Shown here: positions 14,639 to 22,877 of the stretch, piece after piece
Numbering within the stretch: the first letter of the stretch is position 1
Layout: every line of letters starts with the position of its first letter
Assembly (NCBI GenBank): GCA_021812825.1
Contig: JAKAMO010000025.1
Location: forward strand, 1 to 29,005
Length of the DNA: 29,005 nucleotides
Direction of reading: 5' to 3'
Source of the DNA: a bacterium
GTDB taxonomy: Bacteria; Elusimicrobiota; Elusimicrobia; Elusimicrobiales; UBA9959
The notes under the pieces: generated by a model
What the model saw: only the letters and a program-made list of their open reading frames with translations
The model's database searches: none
What the model was told of the DNA's origin: nothing
Made by a program: the position numbers and the translations under genes

Positions 14639-17600
14639 TCAGGCCCTTTCCATCAGCTCGCGCAGAAGCCTGGCGGGAACGAAAGCCCAGTCGGGCCTTG
14701 CTGCCATCTCCTCGGGCAGGGCCTGAACGGCCCTCTCGGCCAGGAATATATCCAGCAGCAGCATCGCGTCGCCGCAGTCGGGCGGCAGGAGCTGCATATC
14801 TCCGGTGGCGTGGCAGTAGCCGCGCAGGAAGGAGCCGGCGGCGCAGGCGTACCACAGCCTGAGCCAGGGGCCGAGGGCCTCCAGCTCCTTCCTAGGGATC
14901 CCTCCGGGCAGCAGGAAAGGCGCGTGAGCGGCGTAGTAGAAAGAGAACAGCATCGAGGCCGCGTCGCGCAGCGGCGAGCGCTTGATGCGGCGCTCGCCGA
15001 AGGCCCGGGCCGGGTCGCCCTCGAAGTCCGTGAAGACGAAGTCCTTGCCGGTGAACAGCGCCTGCTTCAGCGTGCAGTTGCCGTGTATCCGTATCTTCCG
15101 GGCCGCGAACTTCCGCTCGTTGAGGCGCTGGGCCAGGCGCAGCAGCTTCTGCTGGCCGGCCAGCACTGCGGAGATGTCCTCCGCGGTTTCCGGGGCGGTT
15201 CCCTGCAGGCGCGCGGAAACCGCCAGCAGCGACTTCTTGGCGTGACCCGCTAGGGACTGGTAGACCGAGCGCTGGTAGAGCCTGGAGAAAGGCTCCGGGG
15301 CGAATTCCGGGTCGGCGCCCGCGGCCAGCGCGGTGTGCACCTTACCGAGGCGGTGCCCCAGCATGGACGCCATCTCGAAAGCCACGGCGCCGGAAGCCGC
15401 GGTAAGGACCGCCGGGATGTCCTTGATCTCGAGTGGTCCGGCAGCGGGGAGCGGCGGCGGCGTGCCAGCGGGCGGCGCCGACTGTGTGGCCTCGTAGAAC
15501 TTCGATACTTCGTTCAGCATCAGGGTCCAGGCGCTTCCCTGGTTGGGAACGAAGGAACGGAGCACCGCAAGGGTGCCGTGGAACTTTCCGGCCCGGCTCA
15601 GGTTCAGCGAGCCGAAAGTGACGGGTGCACCCTGCTCGCCGGCCTCGGTCATCCGCAGGCCGAGCTCGAGGTCCGGGCTGGGGCCCTCCTCAAGACGGTG
15701 GCAGAAGCGCAGGACGTAGTGGGAGCCGTAAAGGATGGTAGCGCCGTTGGGGCCGGACTTCAATACTTTGGAATCCGCCGGCATGGGGTTGGTGTCCAGC
15801 GACCGGCGGAACAGCGGCGAGGCGATAGCCCTCAGTTCCCCCTTGCCGCAGCGGGCGCGCCTGCGCGAGATGAACAGGGACAGCAGGTCCGCGTGGAAGA
15901 CCGGGTCGTAGAGCGCGTCCACGACGAGCCCTTTCTCTCCGGAGAAGGTCGCCGCCGCGACCACCAGTTCCGGGCGCCTGCGCGCGGCCTCTTCCGCGGC
16001 TGCCCCGGTGACGAAGCGCAGCGGCAGCAGCAGCGTCTCGGAACGGCCCTGCGGGTGATAGGCGGAGAGAGTGGCCAGTGCCGCGCCGGAGGGCAGCGGG
16101 AACAGGTCCGAAACGGCGGCGCTCCGCAGTCCTTCCGCGTCGTACTGCGGCGGTCCGCCGCGCCGGAGGTATTCCTCCAGGGCCTGGTCCAGCGACGAGA
16201 CGCGCCGTCCGGAGACGAACGAGGCCCAGTCATCTCCGGGAAAGCTCAGCTCCGGCAGGGCTTTCGGCCCGGTCTGGACCGGCCCCGAGCCCTTCATCAG
16301 CCGGAACCAGTAATAGTTGTGGAAGCCGGGAGTGAGCTGGTAGGGCTTGTCGGCGATGGCCGGGAACTTGTGTCCGCCGAACACCTCCACCGGAGTATAG
16401 CCGGCGTACCTGGAGAGGTCGAGCGAAGCGGACTGGGAGAAGCGGGAAAGGTTGGCGACGACCAGCATTATCTCGTCGCCGTAGCGGCGCGTGAAGGCCA
16501 GTACCTTGGGATTGCTGGAGCGCACGGGCTCGAAGGTGCCGCGGCCGAAGGACTTGTAGTCCTCGCGCATCGCGATGACGCGCTTCATCCACCACAGCAG
16601 GGAGGAAAGGTTGCCCTCGTGGCTCTCGACGTTGACGGCCTCGTAGTGGTATTCCGGGTCGGTGACTACCGGCAGGAACAGCTTCTGGGGGTTGGCTTTC
16701 GAGAAGCCGGCGTTGCGGTCCGGGCTCCACTGCATGGGCGTCCGCACGCCGTTGCGGTCGCCCAGGTAGAAGTTGTCCCCCATCCCTATCTCGTCGCCGT
16801 AATACAGCACCGGCGTGCCCGGGAGCGAGAACAGCAGAATGTTCATCAGCTCTATCTTCCTGCGGTTGTTGCCGAGCAGCGGGGCCAGGCGCCGCCTGAT
16901 GCCCAGGTTGATGCGGGCCTTGGCGTCGCGCGCGTAGACCTTGTACATGTAGTCCCGCTCTTCGTCGGTGACCATCTCCAGCGTCAGCTCGTCGTGGTTT
17001 CGGAGGAAGACGGCCCACTGGCAGGACTCCGGTATGACCGGGGTCTGGTCCAGGATGTCCGTTACGGGGAAGCTGTCCTCCATCCAGAGCGACATGAAAA
17101 GCCTGGGCATGACCGGGAAATGGAAGGCCATGTTGCACTCGTCGCCGGCGCCGAAATAGGCGGCCGCGTCCTCCGGCCACTGGTTGGCCTCGCAGAGCAG
17201 CATCCGGCCCTTGAACCTGGAGTCGACGTGAGCGCGGAGCTTCTTCAGGAAGGCGTGCGTCTGCGGCAGGTTCTCGCAGTTCGTCCCCTCCTCCTCGTAG
17301 AGATACGGGACGGCGTCGAGGCGCATGCCGTCCACCCCCATTCCGAGCCAGAAGTCCACGACCTTGAACAGCTCCTTCTGCACCGCGGGATTATCGAAGT
17401 TCAGGTCGGGCTGGTGGTGGTAGAAGCGGTGCCAGTAATAGGCCTTGGCCGCCGGGTCCCAGGTCCAGTTGGAGGACTCGAAGTCCTTGAAGATCACCCT
17501 GGCGTCCTTGTACTTCTCCGGACTGTCGTTCCAGACGTAGAAATCGCGGGCCGAGGAGCCGGGCTGCGCGGCGCGGGCCCGCTTGAACCAGGGGTGCTGG

Positions 17601-17944
17601 TCCGAGGTATGGTTGACCACCAGCTCCGTGATCACCCGCAGGCCCAGCCTGCTGGCCTCCTTCAGGAAATCCCTGAAGTCGGCCATCGTCCCGTAGTCCG
17701 GGTTGATGTCGAAGTAGTCCGAGATGTCGTAGCCGTCGTCCTTGAGCGGGGACGGGTAGAAAGGCAGCAGCCAGAGGGCCGTGACGCCCAGGCTCTTGAG
17801 GTAGGGCAGCCTTGCCGTCAGGCCGGGGAAGTCGCCTATGCCGTCGGCGTTGCTGTCGCTGAAGGACTTTACGTGCAGCTCGTAGATGACCGCGTCCTTG
17901 TACCAGAGCGGGTCCTGGGCGGCAAGCGGGGCGGAAGCCTTCAC
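14639..17944 (-). CDS. treS: trehalose synthase (GH13) fused to a degenerate maltokinase domain
   Basis: This is a 1101-residue two-part protein. Residues about 10-550 form a GH13 trehalose synthase that interconverts maltose and trehalose. It opens with WYKDAVIYELHVKSF and has nucleophile D210 (GMRLDAVPYL), acid/base E252 (LLCEANQW) and D318 (FLRNHDE). Residues about 575-1095 resemble maltokinase, which normally makes maltose 1-phosphate for the GlgE pathway: RRLEEGPSPDLELG-like segment, FVPNQGSAW, TDFEGDPA and RRIKRSPLRDAASML. However, the phosphotransfer motif reads HGNCTLKQAL where HGDxHLGQ is usual, so the catalytic Asp is Asn956. The expected ATP-binding Lys in VLK is Arg746. The kinase part may be inactive. 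The gene starts at GTG, sharing bases with the malQ stop codon. Confidence 0.93.
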   Translation of the reverse strand: MKASAPLAAQDPLWYKDAVIYELHVKSFSDSNADGIGDFPGLTARLPYLKSLGVTALWLLPFYPSPLKDDGYDISDYFDINPDYGTMADFRDFLKEASRLGLRVITELVVNHTSDQHPWFKRARAAQPGSSARDFYVWNDSPEKYKDARVIFKDFESSNWTWDPAAKAYYWHRFYHHQPDLNFDNPAVQKELFKVVDFWLGMGVDGMRLDAVPYLYEEEGTNCENLPQTHAFLKKLRAHVDSRFKGRMLLCEANQWPEDAAAYFGAGDECNMAFHFPVMPRLFMSLWMEDSFPVTDILDQTPVIPESCQWAVFLRNHDELTLEMVTDEERDYMYKVYARDAKARINLGIRRRLAPLLGNNRRKIELMNILLFSLPGTPVLYYGDEIGMGDNFYLGDRNGVRTPMQWSPDRNAGFSKANPQKLFLPVVTDPEYHYEAVNVESHEGNLSSLLWWMKRVIAMREDYKSFGRGTFEPVRSSNPKVLAFTRRYGDEIMLVVANLSRFSQSASLDLSRYAGYTPVEVFGGHKFPAIADKPYQLTPGFHNYYWFRLMKGSGPVQTGPKALPELSFPGDDWASFVSGRRVSSLDQALEEYLRRGGPPQYDAEGLRSAAVSDLFPLPSGAALATLSAYHPQGRSETLLLPLRFVTGAAAEEAARRRPELVVAAATFSGEKGLVVDALYDPVFHADLLSLFISRRRARCGKGELRAIASPLFRRSLDTNPMPADSKVLKSGPNGATILYGSHYVLRFCHRLEEGPSPDLELGLRMTEAGEQGAPVTFGSLNLSRAGKFHGTLAVLRSFVPNQGSAWTLMLNEVSKFYEATQSAPPAGTPPPLPAAGPLEIKDIPAVLTAASGAVAFEMASMLGHRLGKVHTALAAGADPEFAPEPFSRLYQRSVYQSLAGHAKKSLLAVSARLQGTAPETAEDISAVLAGQQKLLRLAQRLNERKFAARKIRIHGNCTLKQALFTGKDFVFTDFEGDPARAFGERRIKRSPLRDAASMLFSFYYAAHAPFLLPGGIPRKELEALGPWLRLWYACAAGSFLRGYCHATGDMQLLPPDCGDAMLLLDIFLAERAVQALPEEMAARPDWAFVPARLLRELMERA

Positions 17945-19494
17945 CGGGCCTCCCTTATCCAGGAAGCCAGCTGCCGCAGCCTGTCGCCGTGCTTCTGCTG
18001 GAACTGCTCGAGCGGCACGTCGGGACGGAAGGACCAGTTGTGCGGCCCGACGGTGTTCGGGGTGTTGATCCTGTCAGGGATGCCGAAGAGGTCCTGATAG
18101 GGAAGTATCACGACCCTCGAGCCGCCGGCTATCATCTTGCGCAGCAGCGGGTCCAGCGCCTTCGCGAAGGCCGGAGGCTTTCCGTCCCGCCCGGAGACCA
18201 TCTTCCAGAAGAGCCGGCGTTCCTTGGGACCCGCCGACTTCCACCAGGCGGCCAGTTGCTCCGTGTCGTGGGTGGACGTCGTGGCCAGCGAAACCTTCGG
18301 GAAATCCGCCGGGTCGGCGTAATCGTCGCCGGTCTTCTCCCAGCGCAGCACCTTGTAGCCGGGCACGCCTGCCTCGGCCAGCACCTTCCCGACGTAAGGC
18401 GGTATCAGTCCCAGGTCCTCGCCGACCGCCAGCATGCGCGAGGACGAGGTCAGCGCCTTCAGGAAGCGTCTGCCCCTGTCCTCCTGGGCCCGGTCCCCCT
18501 CTATGTCGAAATGCGGCTTCAGGCGCTTGTCCTCCGGCACTATCCAGGTGCGGAAGAAGCCGACCATATGGTCTATGCGGTAGATGTCGTAGAGCTCCTC
18601 GGCCCTGCGCAGCTTGAGCTTCCACCACTCGAACCCGGTGGCCTCCGCCACGTCCCAGTTGTAGGCCGGCAGGCCCCACTTCTGGCCTTCCGGGGTCCAG
18701 GTGTCCGGCGGGGCCCCGATGGACAGACTGATGTCGAACTCCGGCTGGCGCGACCAGATGTCGGCCGATTCCTGGTTGACCATGAAGGGGAGGTCCCCGA
18801 AGAGAGAGATACCCAGCTCGGCCGCCCGCTGGCGGGCCTGGCGCCACTGGCGCTGCACGCACCACTGCAGGTATTTGAAGAAGACCGTCTCCAGTCCGTG
18901 CTCCGCCGCGGCGGCGGCTACCGCGGAAGGCTCGCGCGCGGACAGCGGGCCGGGCCAGTGCGTCCAGGATATCCAGCGGTGCACGTCCTTGAGGCGGCGG
19001 AACAGGGCGTAGTCCTCCAGCCAGTAGGCGTTCTTCGAACAGAACGCCTCGAAGGCCTTGCCTTCAGGCGTCCCGCCCAGTACGTGGTGCTTGTGGAAAG
19101 CGGTGAAGACGCGCCAGAGCGTCTCATGCTTGAGCGCGCGGATATCGTCGTAAAGGGTCTGTTTCGAGGCACGCAGCGCGGCCAGCCTGGCCTTGAACTC
19201 CCGCGATTCCATGTAAGCCGCGGCTTCGGGGGCTTCGGCCAGCTCCGGCAGCGCGCAGGGGTCCAGGTATACCGGGTCCAGCGCGAACGCGCTGAGGGCC
19301 GTGTAGGGGCAGTTCACGCCAGGCGGCATCTCGTTGAGCGGCAGCACCTGCAGTATGGTAAGGCCGGCGGAATGCAGGACGTCCAGCCAGCCCCGCATCG
19401 AGGAGAAGTCTCCGGTACCCCAGTCGCGTACGGAGCGCATCGAGAAGAGCGGGAGCAGCAGGCCTACCTTTTTTGTCTTAAGCAGGGGATGCAT
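17941..19494 (-). CDS. malQ: 4-alpha-glucanotransferase (GH77 amylomaltase)
   Basis: The 517-residue enzyme transfers alpha-1,4-glucan segments between maltodextrins, releasing glucose and adjusting the chain pool. The start (KVGLLLPLFSMRSVRDWGTGDF) and QVLPLNE are typical of GH77. The likely nucleophile is D308 in YRIDHMVGFFRTW, the acid/base is E359 in VGEDLGLIP, and STHDT follows. It shares a GTGA overlap with treS-mak, so MalQ and TreS are made together, fitting a glycogen/maltodextrin to maltose to trehalose route. An isolated TATAAT upstream and a GC hairpin at the predicted 5' end suggest a promoter separate from that of otsA-otsB. The Shine-Dalgarno is weak. Confidence 0.94.
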   Translation of the reverse strand: MHPLLKTKKVGLLLPLFSMRSVRDWGTGDFSSMRGWLDVLHSAGLTILQVLPLNEMPPGVNCPYTALSAFALDPVYLDPCALPELAEAPEAAAYMESREFKARLAALRASKQTLYDDIRALKHETLWRVFTAFHKHHVLGGTPEGKAFEAFCSKNAYWLEDYALFRRLKDVHRWISWTHWPGPLSAREPSAVAAAAAEHGLETVFFKYLQWCVQRQWRQARQRAAELGISLFGDLPFMVNQESADIWSRQPEFDISLSIGAPPDTWTPEGQKWGLPAYNWDVAEATGFEWWKLKLRRAEELYDIYRIDHMVGFFRTWIVPEDKRLKPHFDIEGDRAQEDRGRRFLKALTSSSRMLAVGEDLGLIPPYVGKVLAEAGVPGYKVLRWEKTGDDYADPADFPKVSLATTSTHDTEQLAAWWKSAGPKERRLFWKMVSGRDGKPPAFAKALDPLLRKMIAGGSRVVILPYQDLFGIPDRINTPNTVGPHNWSFRPDVPLEQFQQKHGDRLRQLASWIREAR

Positions 19495-19508
19495 CAGATC
19501 GGTCCGTT

Positions 19509-19536
19509 GGCGGGGAGGCCCGCCTCAGCCATTATA
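19509..19536 (-). promoter_or_regulatory. malQ -10 element and 5'-terminal hairpin
   Basis: TATAAT occurs on the - strand at 19536-19531, with no convincing -35. The predicted start, 19524, coincides with the first base of a perfect six-bp GC stem (GGCGGG/CCCGCC, four-base loop, 19524-19509). A stem at the very 5' end would be expected to protect the message. The leader is about 30 bases. Confidence 0.45.
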
Positions 19537-19624
19537 CACAAAATGGGCGCTGAAGCCGCCGCCGGGGAGCGATGGGCTCCGGAGGGCCGCATTAGGAGCG
19601 GAGCCGGTGTTCCTGCGGCGGTCT

Positions 19625-20407
19625 TCATATCCCCCTAGCCTTGCGCGCGGCCAGGATGAACTTTAGCAGGCGGAGGACCTCCGTCTGCCGGTCGAGGAAA
19701 TATTCCGCCTTCGAGCCGCGCTTCATCCCCACCCTGACGGTTATGCCGCGGCCCTTCAGCGCCCGGAACATGTCCTCGTCGGTCAGGTCGTCGCCGACGG
19801 CGACCGCGAACGGGTTGCCCAGCTCCATTCGCAGGCGGAGGGCCGCAGCGCCCTTGTCGCAGGCCGAGACCGGGCGCAGCTCGAACACCTTGTGCCCGCG
19901 GCGCCAGCGCAGCCTGCCCCCCTGCCTGGCCGTCAGGGTCCGCATCCTGCCGAAGAAGCCCGCCCTGTAGGCCGGCTTCAGCGTCCTGTAATGGACGCTC
20001 GCCGAGAAGACCTTGTCCTCCACAAGCACGCCGGTCCCCGGCGGGAAGCGCTGCAGCATGTCGGCGGCGGCGCTGGCGACCATTTCCCTGGTCTTCTCCG
20101 CCCTCGGGTCGCGGCAGGAGAATCCTGGCCCGGCCACTTCGATGCCGTGGTTCCCGCCGTAATAGAGGCGGGGCAGGCCTACCAAGGCCTTGACGTCCCC
20201 CAGCGTGCGGCCGCTCAGGATGAAGACGGATACTCCAGGCGCGGCCGCCAGGCGTATCAGAGCCGTCCTGTACTCGGGGCGCAGCCTCGCGGCTCCCGGG
20301 GTTTGCGCCAGCGCGGCCAGTGTCCCGTCGAAGTCCAGCGTTACCAGCAGGCGGGGCGCCGCCAGCTGCCCGGCAAGACGGGCCGAGCTGTCCCAGAACC
20401 GCCTCAT
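19625..20407 (-). CDS. otsB: trehalose-6-phosphate phosphatase
   Basis: The 260-residue HAD-superfamily enzyme removes phosphate from trehalose 6-phosphate. Motif I is LVTLDFDGTL, with the nucleophile Asp25 and the general acid Asp27. Motif II is the FILSGR Ser, and the metal-binding motif VGDDLTDEDMF lies at about residues 205-215. The YYGGNHGIE cap segment is characteristic of OtsB. I choose the ATG at 20407, which overlaps the otsA stop as ATGA, because the protein then starts just before the HAD strand; the in-frame ATG at 20470 adds a tail inside the otsA end. Translational coupling to otsA is likely. A 130-base gap follows before malQ. Confidence 0.94.
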   Translation of the reverse strand: MRRFWDSSARLAGQLAAPRLLVTLDFDGTLAALAQTPGAARLRPEYRTALIRLAAAPGVSVFILSGRTLGDVKALVGLPRLYYGGNHGIEVAGPGFSCRDPRAEKTREMVASAAADMLQRFPPGTGVLVEDKVFSASVHYRTLKPAYRAGFFGRMRTLTARQGGRLRWRRGHKVFELRPVSACDKGAAALRLRMELGNPFAVAVGDDLTDEDMFRALKGRGITVRVGMKRGSKAEYFLDRQTEVLRLLKFILAARKARGI

Positions 20408-22656
20408 GAGACCTCGCTGAAGCTGTCCAGCCGCAGCTTCATGACCTCGCCGGTCAGGTCGGCGGCCCATTTGTAGATGTTGTTCTCATAGATCTGGCGG
20501 CGCATCCGGGACATCCTCTCCTCTATCTCCGCCGCCGGCATCGTCAGCGAATAGTAGATAGCGTCGGCCATCTGCTCAACGTCGTACGGATTGACTATCA
20601 GGGCGTCCCTCAGGTCGCGCGAGGCGCCGGCGAAGCGGCTCAGGATCAGCACGCCCCCCAGGTCCTCCCTGGCCGCCACGAACTCCTTCGCCACCAGGTT
20701 CATACCGTCGTGCAGCGACGTGACCAGGCAGGTGTCGGCTATCTTGTAGTACTTTGTTATCTCCTTGTGGTCGTGGTGCTTCTCGAAGAACACTATGGCC
20801 TTCCAGTTCTTGGCGCGGAAGCGCCAGTTTATCCGGTCCACCTCCGCGTGCAGCTCGGCGATAAAGCGGTGATACTGCGGTATGTGGGTCCTGCTGGGGG
20901 CGCCGAGCTGTATGAACGTGAACTTCCCTACGTACTCCGGGTATTTCTCCAGGAAGCGCTCAACGGCCTTCACCCTTTCCAGGATGCCCTTGGTGTAGTC
21001 TATGCGGTCCACGCCGACGGCCAGCTTCTCGGCGCGCAGGCCCAGGTCCTTCAGGACGGCGGCGGGCTCCGGCTTCGCCGGCAGTTGCCTCTCCTCGCGC
21101 TCCGGCTGGGTGAAGTCCACGCTTATCGGGAAGGGCTTTACCGCCGTTACGTGGCCCTCCTTCTGCACGGTGAAATGCTCCCAGTCGAGCCTGGACTCTA
21201 TGGTCCGGTCCACGGTCTCCAGGAAGTTGTTGCAGTAGAACTGCGTCTGGAAGCCTATCAGGTCCGCGCCCAGCAGGCCGAGCACGAGGTCCTTCTGCCA
21301 GGGACAGATGCCGAACGTCTCCGGGTTGGGCCAGGGGATATGCCAGAAGACGGCCACTCGGGCGTCCGGGCGGGCCTCCTTTATCATGCCCGGCAGCAGC
21401 GTGAAATGATAGTCCTGGATCAGCACGCACGGGTCCTTCACGTCCTCGATCTCCTCCAGGACGGTCTGCGCGAATTTCTTGTTCACGGCGTAGTACTGGG
21501 CCCAGTCCTCCTTCCTGAAGATAGGTCGGATGTGGGCTATGTGGCAGAGAGGCCAGATGCCTTCGTTGGAGAAGCCGTAATAATAGCCGTCCTCCTCCTC
21601 CTTCGTCAGCGGAACGCGGCGCAGCGTGTAGGCCGGCTCCTCCGGCGGCACCTTGATGCGGTCGTTCCGGTCGGTGACGTCGAAGTCTGCGTCTCCGCTG
21701 GCCTGGGCTATCCAGGTGCCGGAGGCGGCCTTCATTATCGGGTCCAGGGCGGTCACCAGTCCGCCGGCAGGCCGGATGCAGCGTATCTCGCTGCCCTCCT
21801 TCATGTGGAGGTACGGCTCCCGGTTGGAGACCACGAAGATCGGATTGCCGTCCATCACCATCTTGATATGCTCCTTCAGCCTGTCCGCCGTCCAGATGGA
21901 GCCCGCCTCGTTGCGCAGGCGGGCCTCTTTTTCCGCGGCGCTGCGCGCGGCCTTAAGGTTCTTGGCCAGCGTGGTGGCCTCCTTGGCGAGCGGCGCGAAA
22001 AGGCTGCCCTTCAGCGGCATGGAATGTCCGGAAGCGTCGCCGACGCGCAGCCGCTTCATCCATTCGGCTGTCTGTTTGATGGGGTCCACCACGGTCCAGC
22101 GGACCACCAGCAGTGTGACGACCGCTATCAGGATCATCTGGGCCAGCAGGCGCAGCAGCGTGCTCTCCCAGATGCGGAACAGCTCGTAATCTATGTTCGA
22201 GACGTTGCTGAACAGGACCATGCGGGCCTTGTGGCCGCCCCGGTAGGTGAAATCCAGCGGGTAGAGCAGGATGCGGCTGTTCCCCACCGTCAGCGCTACC
22301 GCCTGCCCGCCGGCATCGGAGACGGCCCGGTTTATCTCCTTGCCCCGGACCAGCAGCTCCGGCGGGATAGCCGAAGAGCCGGAGAGGAGCATTCCTTCCT
22401 CGCCGTATACAGCCACTCCTTCCAGGTTCTTCTGGTTCTGCAGCTTGTCCGCCAGTTTCTGCAGGGCGGTGGCGTCGCCGGCGTCGAGAAGCCGGACCGC
22501 GCTCTCCCTGAAGGTCGCGGCGAGCAGCGCGGAATGGGCGGTGACCTCCTCGTACATCCGCTTCTTCTGCTGGCGCACGTTTATCCAGGTGGAGCTGAAA
22601 GCCACCGTTATCACTACCAGGCTCAATGAAATGATAAGTCGGAGGGTTATTCTCAT
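20404..22656 (-). CDS. otsA: membrane-anchored trehalose-6-phosphate synthase with sensor-HAMP N-terminus
   Basis: The 750-residue protein joins a sensor-like module to a GT20 synthase. TM1 lies at about residues 6-26, an extracytoplasmic region at about 27-166, TM2 at about 167-188 and a HAMP-like coiled segment at about 190-245 (VVDPIKQTAEWMKRL). The GT20 domain covers about 271-742. It keeps VVSNREPY, PAGGL, WHIPWPNPE, FQTQF, VDRIDYTKGI and SLHDGMNLVAKE, the residues for sugar-phosphate and UDP-glucose binding. The enzyme makes trehalose 6-phosphate; a related glucosyl-glycerol-type product is a less likely alternative. I choose the ATG at 22656, which puts TM1 first and has AGGAG 12 bases upstream. 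The ATG at 22830 adds an Arg/Pro/Ala tail. The stop overlaps otsB. Confidence 0.9.
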   Translation of the reverse strand: MRITLRLIISLSLVVITVAFSSTWINVRQQKKRMYEEVTAHSALLAATFRESAVRLLDAGDATALQKLADKLQNQKNLEGVAVYGEEGMLLSGSSAIPPELLVRGKEINRAVSDAGGQAVALTVGNSRILLYPLDFTYRGGHKARMVLFSNVSNIDYELFRIWESTLLRLLAQMILIAVVTLLVVRWTVVDPIKQTAEWMKRLRVGDASGHSMPLKGSLFAPLAKEATTLAKNLKAARSAAEKEARLRNEAGSIWTADRLKEHIKMVMDGNPIFVVSNREPYLHMKEGSEIRCIRPAGGLVTALDPIMKAASGTWIAQASGDADFDVTDRNDRIKVPPEEPAYTLRRVPLTKEEEDGYYYGFSNEGIWPLCHIAHIRPIFRKEDWAQYYAVNKKFAQTVLEEIEDVKDPCVLIQDYHFTLLPGMIKEARPDARVAVFWHIPWPNPETFGICPWQKDLVLGLLGADLIGFQTQFYCNNFLETVDRTIESRLDWEHFTVQKEGHVTAVKPFPISVDFTQPEREERQLPAKPEPAAVLKDLGLRAEKLAVGVDRIDYTKGILERVKAVERFLEKYPEYVGKFTFIQLGAPSRTHIPQYHRFIAELHAEVDRINWRFRAKNWKAIVFFEKHHDHKEITKYYKIADTCLVTSLHDGMNLVAKEFVAAREDLGGVLILSRFAGASRDLRDALIVNPYDVEQMADAIYYSLTMPAAEIEERMSRMRRQIYENNIYKWAADLTGEVMKLRLDSFSEVS

Positions 22657-22820
22657 ATAAAAGGCAGACTCCTGTGAGTTTGCGGACCGGCCCGCGGCCG
22701 CCGGCGGCGGCAGATCCTGGAGTTTCGCGGTCAAGGGCCGCGTCGTTCGCCCGGCGGTTCTCCCAGCGGACCGGCGTGGCGCCGGAGCGGGAGCGGCGGG
22801 CTGAACCCTTCCCCAGAGTG

Positions 22821-22849
22821 ATTTTATCATTAATACTCGCGGGATTAAA
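22821..22849 (-). promoter_or_regulatory. candidate otsA promoter
   Basis: On the - strand TTTAAT (22849-22844), a 17-base spacer and TAAAAT (22826-22821) make a reasonable promoter. The start would be near 22814, downstream of the ATG at 22830, so this supports the otsA start at 22656 with a leader of about 158 bases. Confidence 0.45.
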
Positions 22850-22858
22850 GTATTTTTG

Positions 22859-22864
22859 TATAAT
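22859..22864 (+). promoter_or_regulatory. -10 element of the cation:proton antiporter gene
   Basis: A perfect TATAAT preceded directly by TG lies 13 bases before the antiporter ATG; the -35 region is not convincing. The predicted start at about 22871 leaves only seven leader bases and no Shine-Dalgarno. Confidence 0.55.
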
Positions 22865-22877
22865 TACCGGCGCCGCC

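Noticed and set aside
15335..18097. A 920-codon open frame antisense to treS-mak
   Set aside because: It is a shadow of the GH13/maltokinase gene; no recognisable motifs, promoter or Shine-Dalgarno.
19575..19605. GGCTCCG/CGGAGCC inverted repeat between otsB and malQ
   Set aside because: Seven bp with a 17-base loop and no T tract; too weak to call.
22657..22830. A longer otsA start at the ATG at 22830
   Set aside because: It would add 58 Arg/Pro/Ala-rich residues before TM1 and lies upstream of the transcription start predicted from TTTAAT-17-TAAAAT. AGGAG before 22656 supports the shorter form.
22674..22877. An upstream start for the antiporter at 22674
   Set aside because: It gives a soluble Arg/Pro-rich extension before the first TM helix and lies upstream of the TATAAT at 22859.
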